Positions 18,138-27,933 of a stretch of 39,187 nucleotides of DNA are shown in pieces. The notes under the pieces are model-generated. The model was not told the origin of the DNA. It saw nothing but the letters and a program-made list of their open reading frames with translations, and did no database searches. Each line of letters opens with the position of its first letter. Positions within the stretch are counted from its first letter, which is position 1. Source of the DNA: Sneathiellales bacterium (GTDB lineage: Bacteria; Pseudomonadota; Alphaproteobacteria; JANQFL01); NCBI GenBank assembly GCA_028277845.1, contig JANQFL010000061.1, positions 1 through 39,187 on the forward strand, written 5' to 3'. The position numbers and the translations under genes were made by a program.

Positions 18138-19297
18138 AGCATGTCTCGCACATAGCGCGCGATGGTCATTTCCTCGTCGGTTGCAATGACCCTGACAGAG
18201 ACCTGACTGTCCGGGGTGCTGATCACAGAGTCGTGCCGGTCATTGGCCGGCTTATCCATCTGGACCCCCAGCCAGGCCGAGCGCCCACACACGTCGGCAC
18301 GGATATCCGCGGCGTGTTCACCCACGCCACCGGTAAAAACGAGGGCGTCCAATCCGCCCAACGCCGCCGCCAACGATCCCAGTTCGCGACCAATGCGGTA
18401 GCAGTAGATGCGCACCGCCGCTACGGCCGCCTCCGAATCGTCGTGCAACAACGTCCGCATGTCCGCACTGATGCCCGATAGGCCCAGCATGCCCGAACGG
18501 TTGTACAGAAGATCGGTCAGGGCGGGTTCGTCCATGCCGTCTTCCGCCATCAGATGAAGCAGCACGCCCGGGTCGATGGAGCCGCTTCGCGTGCCCATGA
18601 TCAGGCCGTCCAGCGTGGAGAACCCCATGGTGGTCGCGACACACCGGCCGTCCCTGACGGCCGCCATGCTGGCACCGTTGCCCAGATGGGCGATGGCCAG
18701 GCGGACCGGCAATGCCGCACCGCCCAATTGTCCCGGCAACTGCGCCATGATGGATTCGTAGCTCAATCCATGAAAGCCGTAGCGGCGAATACCCCGCTGA
18801 CGATACTCGTCGGGCAGAGACAGCCGGACCGCTTCCTCCGGCTGGCCGGCGTGAAAGGCGGTGTCGAAACACGCGATTTGTCTGAGCTCCGGCCGCCGCG
18901 CCGCGATGGCCCGGATGGCGGCGACATTGTGTGGCTGATGATGGGGCGCCAGCGGTTCGAGAGCAGACAGGTCTTCGAGTATCCCGGCATTCACGGTCTC
19001 GGGCGCCGTGAACCGGGTGCCGCCATGCACGACCCGGTGCCCGGCCGCCGCAATGGTCACGTCGTCGAGATTGTCATCGAGCCAGTCCAGAACATGGGCC
19101 AGCGCCGCCTCATGATCCGCCGCTTCGACCGGCAACGCTTGGATCGCCGCTTCCTTGATGCTCAGGCACGGCGCCGCGCCGATCGATTCGATCTGCCCGC
19201 GCACGACCGGCGCGGGGTCGCCTTCGTTTACGGTAAAGACGGCGAATTTGATGCTCGACGATCCGGCGTTGATGACAAGGATCCCTGTACGCATCAT
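18134..19297 (-). CDS. ackA: Acetate kinase (acetate/propionate kinase)
   Basis: This 387-residue cytoplasmic kinase interconverts acetyl (or propionyl) phosphate plus ADP with the carboxylate plus ATP. Family hallmarks are the start LVINAGSSSIKFAVF, the ACFDTAFH motif, AHLGNGAS with the Gly-rich phosphate region, and the C-terminal FTGGVGEHAADIR. It is the last gene of the long leftward series and starts 12 bases after the exporter gene, with GGGAAAGGG before the ATG pair. No phosphotransacetylase or sulfoacetaldehyde acetyltransferase gene is in the window, so the source of its acyl phosphate is unexplained. Confidence 0.94.
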   Translation of the reverse strand: MMRTGILVINAGSSSIKFAVFTVNEGDPAPVVRGQIESIGAAPCLSIKEAAIQALPVEAADHEAALAHVLDWLDDNLDDVTIAAAGHRVVHGGTRFTAPETVNAGILEDLSALEPLAPHHQPHNVAAIRAIAARRPELRQIACFDTAFHAGQPEEAVRLSLPDEYRQRGIRRYGFHGLSYESIMAQLPGQLGGAALPVRLAIAHLGNGASMAAVRDGRCVATTMGFSTLDGLIMGTRSGSIDPGVLLHLMAEDGMDEPALTDLLYNRSGMLGLSGISADMRTLLHDDSEAAVAAVRIYCYRIGRELGSLAAALGGLDALVFTGGVGEHAADIRADVCGRSAWLGVQMDKPANDRHDSVISTPDSQVSVRVIATDEEMTIARYVRDML

Positions 19298-19309
19298 TCC
19301 CTTTCCCGG

Positions 19310-20077
19310 CTACTGCAGGACCGCGCGGGCCAATCCGGCGGCCGACAACGCCATCAATAATATCAGCACCATGCGCCGAAATGTCTCTGGATCGGTATCG
19401 ACGAATTTGCGGTGCCCGAGCGCCACGCCGAGCAGGACCACGGGCAGGAAGACAGCGGCACGGATCAGCAAGACGCCGTCGATCAGGCCGTGTCCCGCCG
19501 CCATGACCGACGCCGCGGCGTCTGTACCCAGGAAATACGCGATCACCGACGCCCGCGACATGGCGATACCGGCGGGTGAGGAGAAGAAAAACAGGATCAC
19601 CGGCGGACCGCCCACCGTGGTCGCCCCGTTCAGCACACCCGACACCAGCCCGGTGGAAAGGGCCGTGCCCCGCCCCGGCACTTTTTCAAGGCGGAAACCT
19701 CGCCAGATCAAGACGGCGGCGACGATGACAATGAGCGCGATGCCGATGCGCATGGGATCCGCCGGTACCCAGGCAAGGATGGCAATGCCCAATGGTGTCG
19801 CGATGAGAGCGCCGGCCAGCAACCAGGCCAACGAGCGCCAGTCCACATCGCGCCAGACCTTGGGCAGCAAATGGATGCTGGCGGCGACCTCCAGCAATAG
19901 CACGGTGGGCACGGCCACCGCGGGCGCCACCACAAGCGACAGGCCTGTGACCCATATCATCGAGGCACCAAAGCCGGAATAGCCCCGCACGAACCCGCCG
20001 ACCAGCAACACAGCCAGAGCAAAAACAAAGCTCCCGGGCGTGAGGCCCAGGAGCTCCGCTTCCGTCCATACCGCCAC
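19310..20077 (-). CDS. TauE/SafE-family (sulfite-type anion) exporter
   Basis: The 255-residue inner-membrane protein has about seven or eight hydrophobic helices and the TauE/SafE signature: LLVGGFVRGYSGFGASMIW in the first repeat and GLVSGVLNGATTVGGPPVILFFFS in the second. Members export sulfite, sulfoacetate or other organosulfur anions, although many are uncharacterised. The GTG start at 20077 immediately follows the TAA of the aminotransferase gene, so translation is coupled. Position between an omega-transaminase and acetate kinase recalls taurine dissimilation clusters, which supports sulfite as candidate cargo; that is inference. Confidence 0.85.
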   Translation of the reverse strand: MAVWTEAELLGLTPGSFVFALAVLLVGGFVRGYSGFGASMIWVTGLSLVVAPAVAVPTVLLLEVAASIHLLPKVWRDVDWRSLAWLLAGALIATPLGIAILAWVPADPMRIGIALIVIVAAVLIWRGFRLEKVPGRGTALSTGLVSGVLNGATTVGGPPVILFFFSSPAGIAMSRASVIAYFLGTDAAASVMAAGHGLIDGVLLIRAAVFLPVVLLGVALGHRKFVDTDPETFRRMVLILLMALSAAGLARAVLQ

Positions 20078-21394
20078 TTATTGCCGGCCCAGCACCGCCT
20101 TGATGGTGTCCATCATTCGGTCGATGTGGCTTCGTTCGCTGACCAAAGGCGGTGACAGGATCAGCGTATCGGCAGTCATGCGGCAAACGAGGCCTTCCTG
20201 GAACAGCTCCTTGAGCACGGCAAAACCACGCGCCCCAAAACCGCCCTCGGGCGCCATGTCGATGCCGGCCAGCAGTCCGTACCCCCGCACGTCCGTGGTC
20301 ACCGGCAAATCCTTCAGATCGAACACCCGCTCCTGGAAATAGGGCGCCAGGTCGGCGGCCTGCTGGAACACGCCTTCTTCCTTGTAGATGTTCTGCACCG
20401 TGATGCCGGCGGCACAGGCCACCGGGTGGGCGGAATAGGTATAGCCATGGAAGAACTCGATACCACCCGCCGGCGCCTGGTTGACGATGGTGTCGTAGAT
20501 ACCGTCCCGTACCGCCACGGCGCCCATGGGGATGACGCCGTTGGTGAGTGCCTTGGCCATGGTCATCATGTCGGGCGTGACACCGAAGGCCTGGGCGCCG
20601 AACTCCGTGCCCAGCCGGCCGAAGCCGCAAATCACTTCGTCGAATACCAGCAGGATATGGTGCTCGTCGCAAATCTCGCGCAGGCGCTCCAGATACCCCT
20701 TCGGCGGCACCAGGATACCGGTCGAACCGGCGATCGGTTCCACGAAACAGGCGGCGATGGTGTCGGCGCCGTGCAGTTCGACGAAGCGCTGCAAATCGTT
20801 GGCCAGGTCGGCGCCGTGTTCGCCCTGTCCCGGCGTGTTGCGGTTCTCCTCGAGCCAGGTATGGCGCATGTGCAGCACGCCGGGCAGAGCCAGGCCGTAA
20901 GCCTCACGGTTCTTGACCATGCCGCCCACCGAAATGCCGCCGAAATTGACACCGTGATAGGCCCGCTCGCGACCCACGAAACGCTGGCGTTGCGACTGGC
21001 CGCGCACGCGGTGGTACATCAGCGCGATCTTCATCGCGGTCTCGACCGCCTCGGAACCCGAGTTGGTAAAGAACACGTGGTTCAGATCGTCGGGCGTAAT
21101 GTCCGAGATCAGCCGGGCCAACTCGAACGCACCGGGCGTGCCGTACTGGAACGGCGGCGCGTAATCCAGGTGGGTCAGCTGGTTGGCGACGGCATCGGCG
21201 ATATCCTTGCGGCCATGGCCGAGCGGCACGCAGAACAGGCCGGAGCAGGTGTCCAGCAACCGGTCGCCCTGGTGGTTCCAGAAATACACGCCCTCCGCCT
21301 TGACCAGCAGGCGCGGATTTTCCTTGAAATCCCGGTTGGCCGAAAACGGCATCCAGAAATTTTCGAGCGTATTGCCCGGATACTGAACATTCAT
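20078..21394 (-). CDS. Omega-amino acid:pyruvate / taurine:pyruvate-type aminotransferase (class III)
   Basis: This 438-residue PLP enzyme is full length. The N-terminus ENFWMPFSANRDF, the cofactor region TNSGSEA, FDEVICGFGR with Asp252, PLP-Lys281 in TMAKALTNG and HGYTYSAHPVACAAG are all present. The overall sequence recalls the beta-alanine/omega-amino acid:pyruvate aminotransferase of Pseudomonas, a close relative of taurine:pyruvate aminotransferase. It would move an omega-amino group to pyruvate and give an aldehyde plus alanine. ATG 21394 has GGGAG eight bases upstream and is preferred to the in-frame ATG at 21409. It follows the amidohydrolase gene by 136 bases and directly abuts the exporter gene. 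The substrate may be an omega-amino acid, taurine or hypotaurine-like amine; sequence does not decide. Confidence 0.9.
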   Translation of the reverse strand: MNVQYPGNTLENFWMPFSANRDFKENPRLLVKAEGVYFWNHQGDRLLDTCSGLFCVPLGHGRKDIADAVANQLTHLDYAPPFQYGTPGAFELARLISDITPDDLNHVFFTNSGSEAVETAMKIALMYHRVRGQSQRQRFVGRERAYHGVNFGGISVGGMVKNREAYGLALPGVLHMRHTWLEENRNTPGQGEHGADLANDLQRFVELHGADTIAACFVEPIAGSTGILVPPKGYLERLREICDEHHILLVFDEVICGFGRLGTEFGAQAFGVTPDMMTMAKALTNGVIPMGAVAVRDGIYDTIVNQAPAGGIEFFHGYTYSAHPVACAAGITVQNIYKEEGVFQQAADLAPYFQERVFDLKDLPVTTDVRGYGLLAGIDMAPEGGFGARGFAVLKELFQEGLVCRMTADTLILSPPLVSERSHIDRMMDTIKAVLGRQ

Positions 21395-21530
21395 GACCGC
21401 TTCTCCCATTGCACAGGCAGCGCTATGCGCAGCCGCCGAGGCGTCGTTTCAGAGAAGCTTATAAGCCCCGTTTCGGGCGTCCATAGAGCCAGCCTGGGAC
21501 AACCCGGTAGGCCAATAAAAAGCCCCGAAT

Positions 21531-22391
21531 TCAGCCGTTTCCGTTATGCCTGGGTGGAATTTCCAACGGCCCCAGTTCCTTGAGAACAGGCGACGTCCGG
21601 CCGTTGGCATAGGGCGGAAATTCCACCGGGTTGTCGCGGAAACTCTTGAGCGGTTGTCCCAATCCGTGCAGGCCGTTGCGCCGGCTGCGCCGTACCCGCT
21701 CCAAGTCGGCTTCGAAAGGAATGATTTCGTAGCCCGTACCGGCCTGATGTATGACGTCACCTTCCGGCCCGACGACGATCGACCGGCCGTAGGCCAGCCG
21801 CCCGCTGCTGTTGATATCGACGAAGTAGCATTGATTGGTTGCAGCGCTGGCCCGGGCGATGGACAGCTCGACATCCCGGTCGATGGTGTTGGTCAGGGTC
21901 GGATGGATGATCACCTCCGCCCCCATCCATGCCATCGTCCGCGTGGTTTCGGGAAACCACATATCGTAACAGATCGAGACACCGAACCGGCCGACCTCGG
22001 GCACGTCGAACACGACGAACTCGCCACCCGGTTCGATCCCGGTTTCGTAGGGCTGGAAGGGATACATCTTGCGGTACCGGGCAACCACCTCGCCCGTCGG
22101 GTCGATCACCGGCGCCGTGTTGTAGATGCGGTTGCCGTTCATCTCATAGATCGATCCGGGCACCAGCCAGACGTTGTGCTTGCGGGCCAGGGCGCGGAAA
22201 TGTTCCTCGGCCGGCCCCGGCATCGGCTGCGCGGCCTCGGGCCGCGGCCCCAAGGCAGCCAGTTCGCCGAACACGATCATGTTCACCCATGGAAACCTGG
22301 CCATCACAATGGCCACTTCGCGGGCCATGGCGTCGACATTGTCGGCGACGGGAAAGTCGGCCTGTACTCCTGCGATGGCGAAGCGGCTCAT
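21531..22391 (-). CDS. Nitrilase-superfamily carbon-nitrogen hydrolase
   Basis: The 286-residue enzyme has the catalytic triad Glu43 (FGELAALG), Lys108 (YRKMYPFQ) and Cys141 (SICYDMWFPE), with the expected spacing and a normal length for amidases of this superfamily (formamidase, beta-ureidopropionase or omega-amidase type). It would hydrolyse an amide or N-carbamoyl group in the cytoplasm. Its ATG at 22391 overlaps the stop of the upstream ABC ATPase gene (ATGA), placing it in the importer operon. Context suggests it works on the imported compound to release an amine for the following transaminase. The longer frame upstream of 22391 is only read-through of the ATPase gene. Confidence 0.9.
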   Translation of the reverse strand: MSRFAIAGVQADFPVADNVDAMAREVAIVMARFPWVNMIVFGELAALGPRPEAAQPMPGPAEEHFRALARKHNVWLVPGSIYEMNGNRIYNTAPVIDPTGEVVARYRKMYPFQPYETGIEPGGEFVVFDVPEVGRFGVSICYDMWFPETTRTMAWMGAEVIIHPTLTNTIDRDVELSIARASAATNQCYFVDINSSGRLAYGRSIVVGPEGDVIHQAGTGYEIIPFEADLERVRRSRRNGLHGLGQPLKSFRDNPVEFPPYANGRTSPVLKELGPLEIPPRHNGNG

Positions 22392-23350
22392 GGATTTTGT
22401 CCTTGGTTCAACGGATAAAAACAGGCAACCACGCCGTCGTCGCCGACCGGGCGGAAGTCGGGGTAAGAGACGCGGCATGGTTCTTGGGCGTGCGGGCAGC
22501 GCTGAGCAAAGGCACAGCCGGCAGGCCGGTTCAACGGGCTGGGAATTTCACCCGTCAACGGTTTCAGCCGATCCCGTTCGGCGGGGTCGAGGGAGGGCAC
22601 GCTGTCCAGCAGCGCCCGCGTATAGGGATGCGCCGGTTCACGGAACACCCGCGCCACCGGTCCCGCCTCGACAATGCGTCCGAGGTACATCACCAGGACT
22701 TCGTCGGCGATGAACTCGACCACCGCCAGGTTGTGGGAGATGAACAGATAGCCCAATCCCAACCGCCGCTGCAGCCCGCGCAAAAGGTTCAATACCTGCG
22801 CCTGCACCGAAACGTCGAGCGCCGCAGTCGGTTCGTCCAGGACCAGCAGTTTCGGTTCCAACGCCAGGGCCCGGGCGATGGCGATACGCTGACGTTGACC
22901 GCCGGAGAACTCATGCGGATATCGGTTCATATGTTCGGTGGTCAGTCCGACATCGGTCAGGTACTGGGCGACACGCTCGCGCATCGCCTTGCCGCGTAAT
23001 CCGAACGCCGTCTTCAACGGCTCGCCGACGATGTCGCGAATGCGCATTTTCGGATCGAGCGAGGAATAGGGGTTCTGAAAAACGATGCTCATCTTGCGCC
23101 GCAGCGTGTGACGCTGAGACTTGGAAAGGTCTCCCAGATCCGTTCCGTCGAAGGCGATGACTCCGCCGTCCGGATCGATCAGGTCAAGCAGGCTCAAGGC
23201 AACGGTGCTCTTGCCGCAACCCGATTCGCCCACCAGTGCGACGGTCTTGCCTTGCGGCACCTTGAAGCTGACATCATCCACGGCGCGCACCAAACCGTGC
23301 TTCGTCGGGAAGTGCTTCTTCAAACCGCTGACCTCGAGTAACGCCGTCAC
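22388..23350 (-). CDS. Dpp/Opp-type ABC transporter ATP-binding protein (DppF-like)
   Basis: This 320-residue ATPase has Walker A GESGCGKS, signature FSGGQRQRIAIARAL and Walker B LLVLDEPTAALD. The C-terminal oligopeptide-transporter extension contains the cysteine-bearing stretch RPAGCAFAQRCPHAQEPC, which in this family often binds a 4Fe-4S cluster. The start is GTG 23350, which overlaps the TGA of the preceding ATPase gene (GTGA) and has GGAGGTGG just upstream. It is the second ATPase of the importer. Confidence 0.92.
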   Translation of the reverse strand: MTALLEVSGLKKHFPTKHGLVRAVDDVSFKVPQGKTVALVGESGCGKSTVALSLLDLIDPDGGVIAFDGTDLGDLSKSQRHTLRRKMSIVFQNPYSSLDPKMRIRDIVGEPLKTAFGLRGKAMRERVAQYLTDVGLTTEHMNRYPHEFSGGQRQRIAIARALALEPKLLVLDEPTAALDVSVQAQVLNLLRGLQRRLGLGYLFISHNLAVVEFIADEVLVMYLGRIVEAGPVARVFREPAHPYTRALLDSVPSLDPAERDRLKPLTGEIPSPLNRPAGCAFAQRCPHAQEPCRVSYPDFRPVGDDGVVACFYPLNQGQNP

Positions 23351-24375
23351 GCCCCCACCTCCACATGGGCGCCGGCGACCAGACGCACCGGTGACCGGGT
23401 ATGGTGACAGCAAGCCATATGACCGATGCCTATCTCGCTACGGCCCGGCTGTTCGTTGCGGCAGAGTTCTGTTGCCGCCTCACAACGCGGGTGGAAGCGG
23501 CATCCGGACGGCGGCCAGGCCAGATCGGGCACCTCGCCCGGAATCACCGTGAGATCGTCATCGGCATCGGACCGGTGCCTTACATCGGGCACCGTGGCCA
23601 GTAACCGGCGGGTGTACGGATGGGCCGGTGTCTTGAGGATGCCGGATACCGGGCCCTGTTCGACGATCGACCCGGCGTACATGACCGCCACCCGGTCGCA
23701 CAACGACGCCACGACGCCGAGGTCATGGGTGATGAACAAAATGGACAGGCTTTCCGTTCGCGCCAGGTCGCGCAGCAATACGATGATCTGTGCCTGAATG
23801 GTGACATCAAGGGCGGTGGTCGGTTCGTCGGCGATCAGCAACCGCGGCCGGCAGGCCAGAGCCATGGCGATCATGACCCGCTGCAACTGTCCGCCCGACA
23901 ATTGATGGGGATAGCGCTTGAGAGCGAGTTCGGGGTCAGGCAAGCGAACGGATCTCAATGCTTCGACCGCCGCTTCGATCAACTGCGCCCTATTGCCGGG
24001 CCGGTGGCATCGAATGGCCGCCGTCAGTTGGTCGCCGACGGTGAAAAACGGGTTCAGCGCCGTCATCGGATTCTGGAAGATCATCGCCGCTTCACCGCCG
24101 CGATAGTCGGCCAGTTCGGCATCGGTACGGCCAACGACCTCCTTTCCGTCCAACGCGATGCTACCGCCAACGACGCCCGGTTCGGGCACCAGACCAAGGC
24201 AGGCCAGTGACGTCATCGACTTGCCGCAGCCGGATTCACCGACCAGCCCGAGCACTTCGCCCCGCCGCACCATCAGGTCACAACCGTCGACAGCCCGCAC
24301 GGTGCGGCCGAACAAAGGGAACGTCACCGTAAGCCCATCGACCCGCAGCAGGATGTCGTCGCGTTTACCCGTCAT
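23347..24375 (-). CDS. Dpp/Opp-type ABC transporter ATP-binding protein (DppD-like)
   Basis: The 342-residue ATPase has Walker [10 protein letters not shown], signature [15 protein letters not shown], Walker [13 protein letters not shown] and the oligopeptide C-terminal domain with [17 protein letters not shown]. It pairs with the next ATPase to drive the importer. Its ATG overlaps the stop of the DppC-like gene (ATGA), and its stop overlaps the next start, so synthesis is coupled through the whole operon. Confidence 0.92.
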   Translation of the reverse strand: MTGKRDDILLRVDGLTVTFPLFGRTVRAVDGCDLMVRRGEVLGLVGESGCGKSMTSLACLGLVPEPGVVGGSIALDGKEVVGRTDAELADYRGGEAAMIFQNPMTALNPFFTVGDQLTAAIRCHRPGNRAQLIEAAVEALRSVRLPDPELALKRYPHQLSGGQLQRVMIAMALACRPRLLIADEPTTALDVTIQAQIIVLLRDLARTESLSILFITHDLGVVASLCDRVAVMYAGSIVEQGPVSGILKTPAHPYTRRLLATVPDVRHRSDADDDLTVIPGEVPDLAWPPSGCRFHPRCEAATELCRNEQPGRSEIGIGHMACCHHTRSPVRLVAGAHVEVGA

Positions 24376-25259
24376 CGCCGGCTCCGGTATTTAGGATCGA
24401 GGATGTCGCGGATACCGTCGCCCAGCACATTGACGGCCAGCACGGTGACGAAGATGGCCAGGCCCGGAAACGCCGCCGTCCACCAGAACTCAAGAAAGCT
24501 CGAGCGCGACGTCGCCACCATCAGGCCCCACTCCACCGTCGGTGGCCGGGCACCGATACCGATGAAGCTGAGCGACGCTGCCGCCAGGATGGTGTAGCCG
24601 AAATCCATCGAGGCCTGGACGATGACCGGCGTCAGCGAATTGGGCAGGGCATGGCGGATCATGATCCAGATATGCCTGACCCCCATGGCCCGGGCGGCAT
24701 CGATGTACAGTTCCTCCCGCACTTGCAGGACGGCGCCGCGCAGGATGCGCGAATACCAGGGGAACCATGAAATCGCCAGGGCCAGCATGGCGTTCATTAA
24801 GCCGGGTCCCAACGCGGCGGTGATGGCGATTGGCAGCAGCAACGCCGGAAACGCCAGGAACACGTCGGTCACCCGCATCAGGAAGGCGTCGACGCGGCCG
24901 CCGACATAGCCTGCGACCAGGCCGATGGGGATGCCGATCAGTAGCGCCAGCCCGACCACGGCCAGGCCGACGGTCAGCGACGTACGGGCGCCGTAGATCA
25001 CCCGTGAGAAAATGTCGCGTCCCAGCGAGTCCGTGCCAAACAAGTGGTCGGCACGTGGCGGCACCAGCTTGTCGCCGAAGTTGATTTCGGTCGGATCGTA
25101 AGGCGCAATCCACGGCGCCAATAGGGCACCAAGCACCACGGCCGTCAGCACCGCCAGGCCGAACACCATGAGCGGATTGCCCCGCACCAGGTGCAGGGCG
25201 AAGGCAACCCGGCCCGGCCGCGCCGGGTGTTCACCGGCAAGAGCATCGATGCTGCTCAT
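24372..25259 (-). CDS. Dpp/Opp-type ABC transporter permease (DppC-like)
   Basis: This 295-residue permease has a short cytoplasmic N-terminus, a first TM near 30-50, the GTDSLGRDIFSRVIYGARTSL segment diagnostic of DppC/OppC, about six TM helices, and the EAA-type coupling loop around YIDAARAMGVRHIWIMIRHALPN. It starts four bases inside the end of the DppB-like gene. Confidence 0.93.
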   Translation of the reverse strand: MSSIDALAGEHPARPGRVAFALHLVRGNPLMVFGLAVLTAVVLGALLAPWIAPYDPTEINFGDKLVPPRADHLFGTDSLGRDIFSRVIYGARTSLTVGLAVVGLALLIGIPIGLVAGYVGGRVDAFLMRVTDVFLAFPALLLPIAITAALGPGLMNAMLALAISWFPWYSRILRGAVLQVREELYIDAARAMGVRHIWIMIRHALPNSLTPVIVQASMDFGYTILAAASLSFIGIGARPPTVEWGLMVATSRSSFLEFWWTAAFPGLAIFVTVLAVNVLGDGIRDILDPKYRSRR

Positions 25260-26272
25260 GCCATCCTCAGACGCGGATCGACCGCGAAGTACAGCAGGTC
25301 GACGATCAGGTTGACCAGCAGGTAGGTGGTGGCGAAAAACAGCGTCACGCCCATCACGGCGGGAAAATCGTTGCTGATGATGGCACCGACGATATAGCCA
25401 CCGAGGCCGGGCCAGTCGAAGACAAATTCGACGATGACCGAACTGCCGAGCATGTATCCGTAGGTCAGGCCTATGACGGTGAGCAGCGGAATCAACGTGG
25501 CCCTAAGGGCATAACGATAATGGATCGCCCGCCTCGGCAGGCCGTAGGCCCGCGCCGTGCGGATATAGTCCTCGCTCAACACCTCGACCATCATGTTACG
25601 GCTGATGCGGGTGACGACCGCCAGTGAGAAGACCGCCAGCGTCAGCACCGGCAGGGCGATGTGTAACAGGGCGCTGACAAAGGCCTGCCATTGCCCGGCC
25701 AACAATGTGTCGATCAGATAGAGGCCGGTGACGGTCTCGAAGGAATAATCCAGCAGGATTTCGCTGTCGATACGGCCCTGCAATGGCAACCAACCCAGGG
25801 TGCCGTAAAACAGGAGCTGCAACAGCATGCCGGTGAAGAACGGCGGCAGCGCCACACCTGCAATGGCGATCGTGCGGGTGCCATGGTCGGCCGCAGTATC
25901 CTGGCGCACCGCCGACAGCACGCCAAGCGGCGTGCCGATCAATACGGCGAGGATCATGCCCAGCGTCACCAGTTCGAATGTTGCGCCCAACCGTTCCAGC
26001 ATGTCGCTGGCCACCGGCTGGTTGGTGCGCAGGCTGACGCCGAAATCGCCGGTCGCGGCATTGGCGATATAGCGGAAGAATTGTTCGTAAAGCGGCCGGT
26101 CGAGGCCCAGTTCGACGCGGGCGGCATCGATCTGTTCCTGGGTCGGCTTGGCGCCCAGCATCATTTCGACCGGCGAGCTGGGCAGTACATGGCTCACCGC
26201 GAAGGTGATGACGAGCACCCCGAACAGAATGCCGGTCATCATTACCAGGCGGTGAGCCACATACTTGATCAT
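25256..26272 (-). CDS. Dpp/Opp-type ABC transporter permease (DppB-like)
   Basis: The 338-residue inner-membrane permease begins MIKYVAHRLVMMTGILFGVLVITF, the usual DppB/OppB first helix. It carries about six TM helices and the coupling loop SEDYIRTARAYGLPRRAIHYRYALRATLIP. It follows the binding protein gene by 27 bases and overlaps the DppC-like gene. Confidence 0.93.
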   Translation of the reverse strand: MIKYVAHRLVMMTGILFGVLVITFAVSHVLPSSPVEMMLGAKPTQEQIDAARVELGLDRPLYEQFFRYIANAATGDFGVSLRTNQPVASDMLERLGATFELVTLGMILAVLIGTPLGVLSAVRQDTAADHGTRTIAIAGVALPPFFTGMLLQLLFYGTLGWLPLQGRIDSEILLDYSFETVTGLYLIDTLLAGQWQAFVSALLHIALPVLTLAVFSLAVVTRISRNMMVEVLSEDYIRTARAYGLPRRAIHYRYALRATLIPLLTVIGLTYGYMLGSSVIVEFVFDWPGLGGYIVGAIISNDFPAVMGVTLFFATTYLLVNLIVDLLYFAVDPRLRMA

Positions 26273-26299
26273 GACCGTGATCTCCTTGCGGATTCCACC

Positions 26300-27853
26300 T
26301 TACTTGCGGTGGATCCGGTGGAAGAACACGGCGGCGTAGGCCGGATTGATTTCCAATCCGCCGATACTGGCCTGGCGCGCGACCCGGACCTTGATGTCGG
26401 CGTAGAAGATCGCCGCCGCATCGTCGATCAGCATCTGCTGCGCTTGGTGGTACTTGCGAATGGCCTCGTCGCGGTCCGATCCCTCCAGGTCGACGGCGGC
26501 GTTGACCAGCTTATCGAAATCCGGATTGGCGTAGTGCGACAGGTTGAACAATGCCTTCTTTTCGGTACGGAACAAACCGATCAACCAATCCGACGGCGTC
26601 GGGTATGTCGGCCACCAGGTCATCGACTGCAGGTTGGGCGCGGTCGACAGGTTCTTGGCCTTGTCCCAGATGGTGCCCCACGGACCCGGCAGCAGTTCCA
26701 CCGTGACGCCGGCCTTTTTGGCGTTCTGCTGGAACAGGAGCGCGGAATTCTTGTACTCCTCCGACGTACCGATATAGGCCATGGTGACCTTACGGTCAGC
26801 TTGCTTCACACCCGATTCGGCGATCAGCTGCTTGGCCTTCTCGAGGTCGAAGGAAGGCGCCTTCAGGTTGGAATTGTGGCCCCACATGGTGGCCGGGATG
26901 ACGCCCCTGGCGGGAACGGCGGCGCCCGCGTAAACGTTCTTGGTGACGCCTTCATAATCCCACAGGTGCGCCAGCGCCTGGCGGAACTTCTTGTTGTTGG
27001 TCGGCGCCTTCTGCACGTTGATGAGGAACTGGGAGTTCTTCCATGACGGAATCAGACCGACCGTCAGCTTCTCGTTCTTGGCCAACGAGGCCATGGAATC
27101 GGCGGGCACCAGCGAGATGAAATCGGCCTCGCCGCTTTTCAGCATCTGCACTTGCGTCGCGTTTTCCAGCACGACCTTGAGGATGACACGGTCGAAGTTC
27201 TTGTCGGTCCAGCCACCCCAATAGTCGGCGTTCTTTTCCAGGACGACCTGCTGGCCCTTCTTCCACTGGCGTACGCTGTAGGGGCCCGTGCCCGCGGCGT
27301 TGCCCTGGTTGAACCACTCGCCGCCCTTCTCGGCGGCCTTGGGCGACACCATATAGGCGCCGTATTGCGACGAGGCGATCAGGTCGATCGGTTGCGCGGT
27401 TTTGGTCTTGATGACCAGGGTTTCCTCGTCGGGCGCTTCGATCGCGTCGACCGAGGCCCAGATGTACCAGGCGCCTTTCTTCATCTTCATGGTGCGTTCG
27501 ATGGACGCCTTGGCGGCGGCGGCATTGAACGGCTCGCCGTCATGGAACGTCACGCCCTTGCGCAGCTTGAAGGTCCAGACCTTGCCGTCGTCGCTGGTCG
27601 ACCACGACGTCGCCAGGGCCGGCGTGAAGGGCTCGGCGGAACCGGGCGGGTTGTACCAGAGCAGCGGCTCGTAGACGTTGACCAGCATCATCACTTCGAG
27701 CGAGAACGCCGCCGACGGGTCCCACTCCTTGATGTCGCCGTACATGGCGTAGGTCACGGTGTTGCTCTTTGCCTGGGCGGCCGGCGCGGCGACAACGGCC
27801 ACGGCGGCGCAAAGCAGCGATACACCGAGTATGAGTTTTTTCAGCATCTTCAT
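26300..27853 (-). CDS. ABC transporter family-5 solute-binding protein (DppA-like)
   Basis: This 517-residue periplasmic protein has a clear signal peptide (MKMLKKLILGVSLLCAAVAV and cleavage after AQA). SBP_bac_5 motifs follow: WTFKLRKGVTFHDGEPFNA, GTGPYSVRQWKKGQ and FRQALAHLWDYEGV. It is the first gene of the five-gene importer. ATG 27853 is chosen because GGGGAGG lies eight bases upstream; the open frame continues to 27955 but that part overlaps the 5' leader and sigma54 promoter. The ligand may be a peptide, an opine-like compound or an amide. Expression is probably sigma54-dependent. Confidence 0.93.
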   Translation of the reverse strand: MKMLKKLILGVSLLCAAVAVVAAPAAQAKSNTVTYAMYGDIKEWDPSAAFSLEVMMLVNVYEPLLWYNPPGSAEPFTPALATSWSTSDDGKVWTFKLRKGVTFHDGEPFNAAAAKASIERTMKMKKGAWYIWASVDAIEAPDEETLVIKTKTAQPIDLIASSQYGAYMVSPKAAEKGGEWFNQGNAAGTGPYSVRQWKKGQQVVLEKNADYWGGWTDKNFDRVILKVVLENATQVQMLKSGEADFISLVPADSMASLAKNEKLTVGLIPSWKNSQFLINVQKAPTNNKKFRQALAHLWDYEGVTKNVYAGAAVPARGVIPATMWGHNSNLKAPSFDLEKAKQLIAESGVKQADRKVTMAYIGTSEEYKNSALLFQQNAKKAGVTVELLPGPWGTIWDKAKNLSTAPNLQSMTWWPTYPTPSDWLIGLFRTEKKALFNLSHYANPDFDKLVNAAVDLEGSDRDEAIRKYHQAQQMLIDDAAAIFYADIKVRVARQASIGGLEINPAYAAVFFHRIHRK

Positions 27854-27933
27854 TGCGAAGACCTCCCCGAATGTTACCGGCCCCGCCCACCGGCGGCCGG
27901 ACAGCACGCCGCGCGGGGCTAATGAGGACATCA

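Noticed and set aside
21395-21530. Possible attenuator or promoter in the 136-base gap between the amidase and transaminase genes
   Set aside because: Only a four-pair hairpin (CCCG-AAA-CGGG) without T-run and no clear promoter elements were seen.
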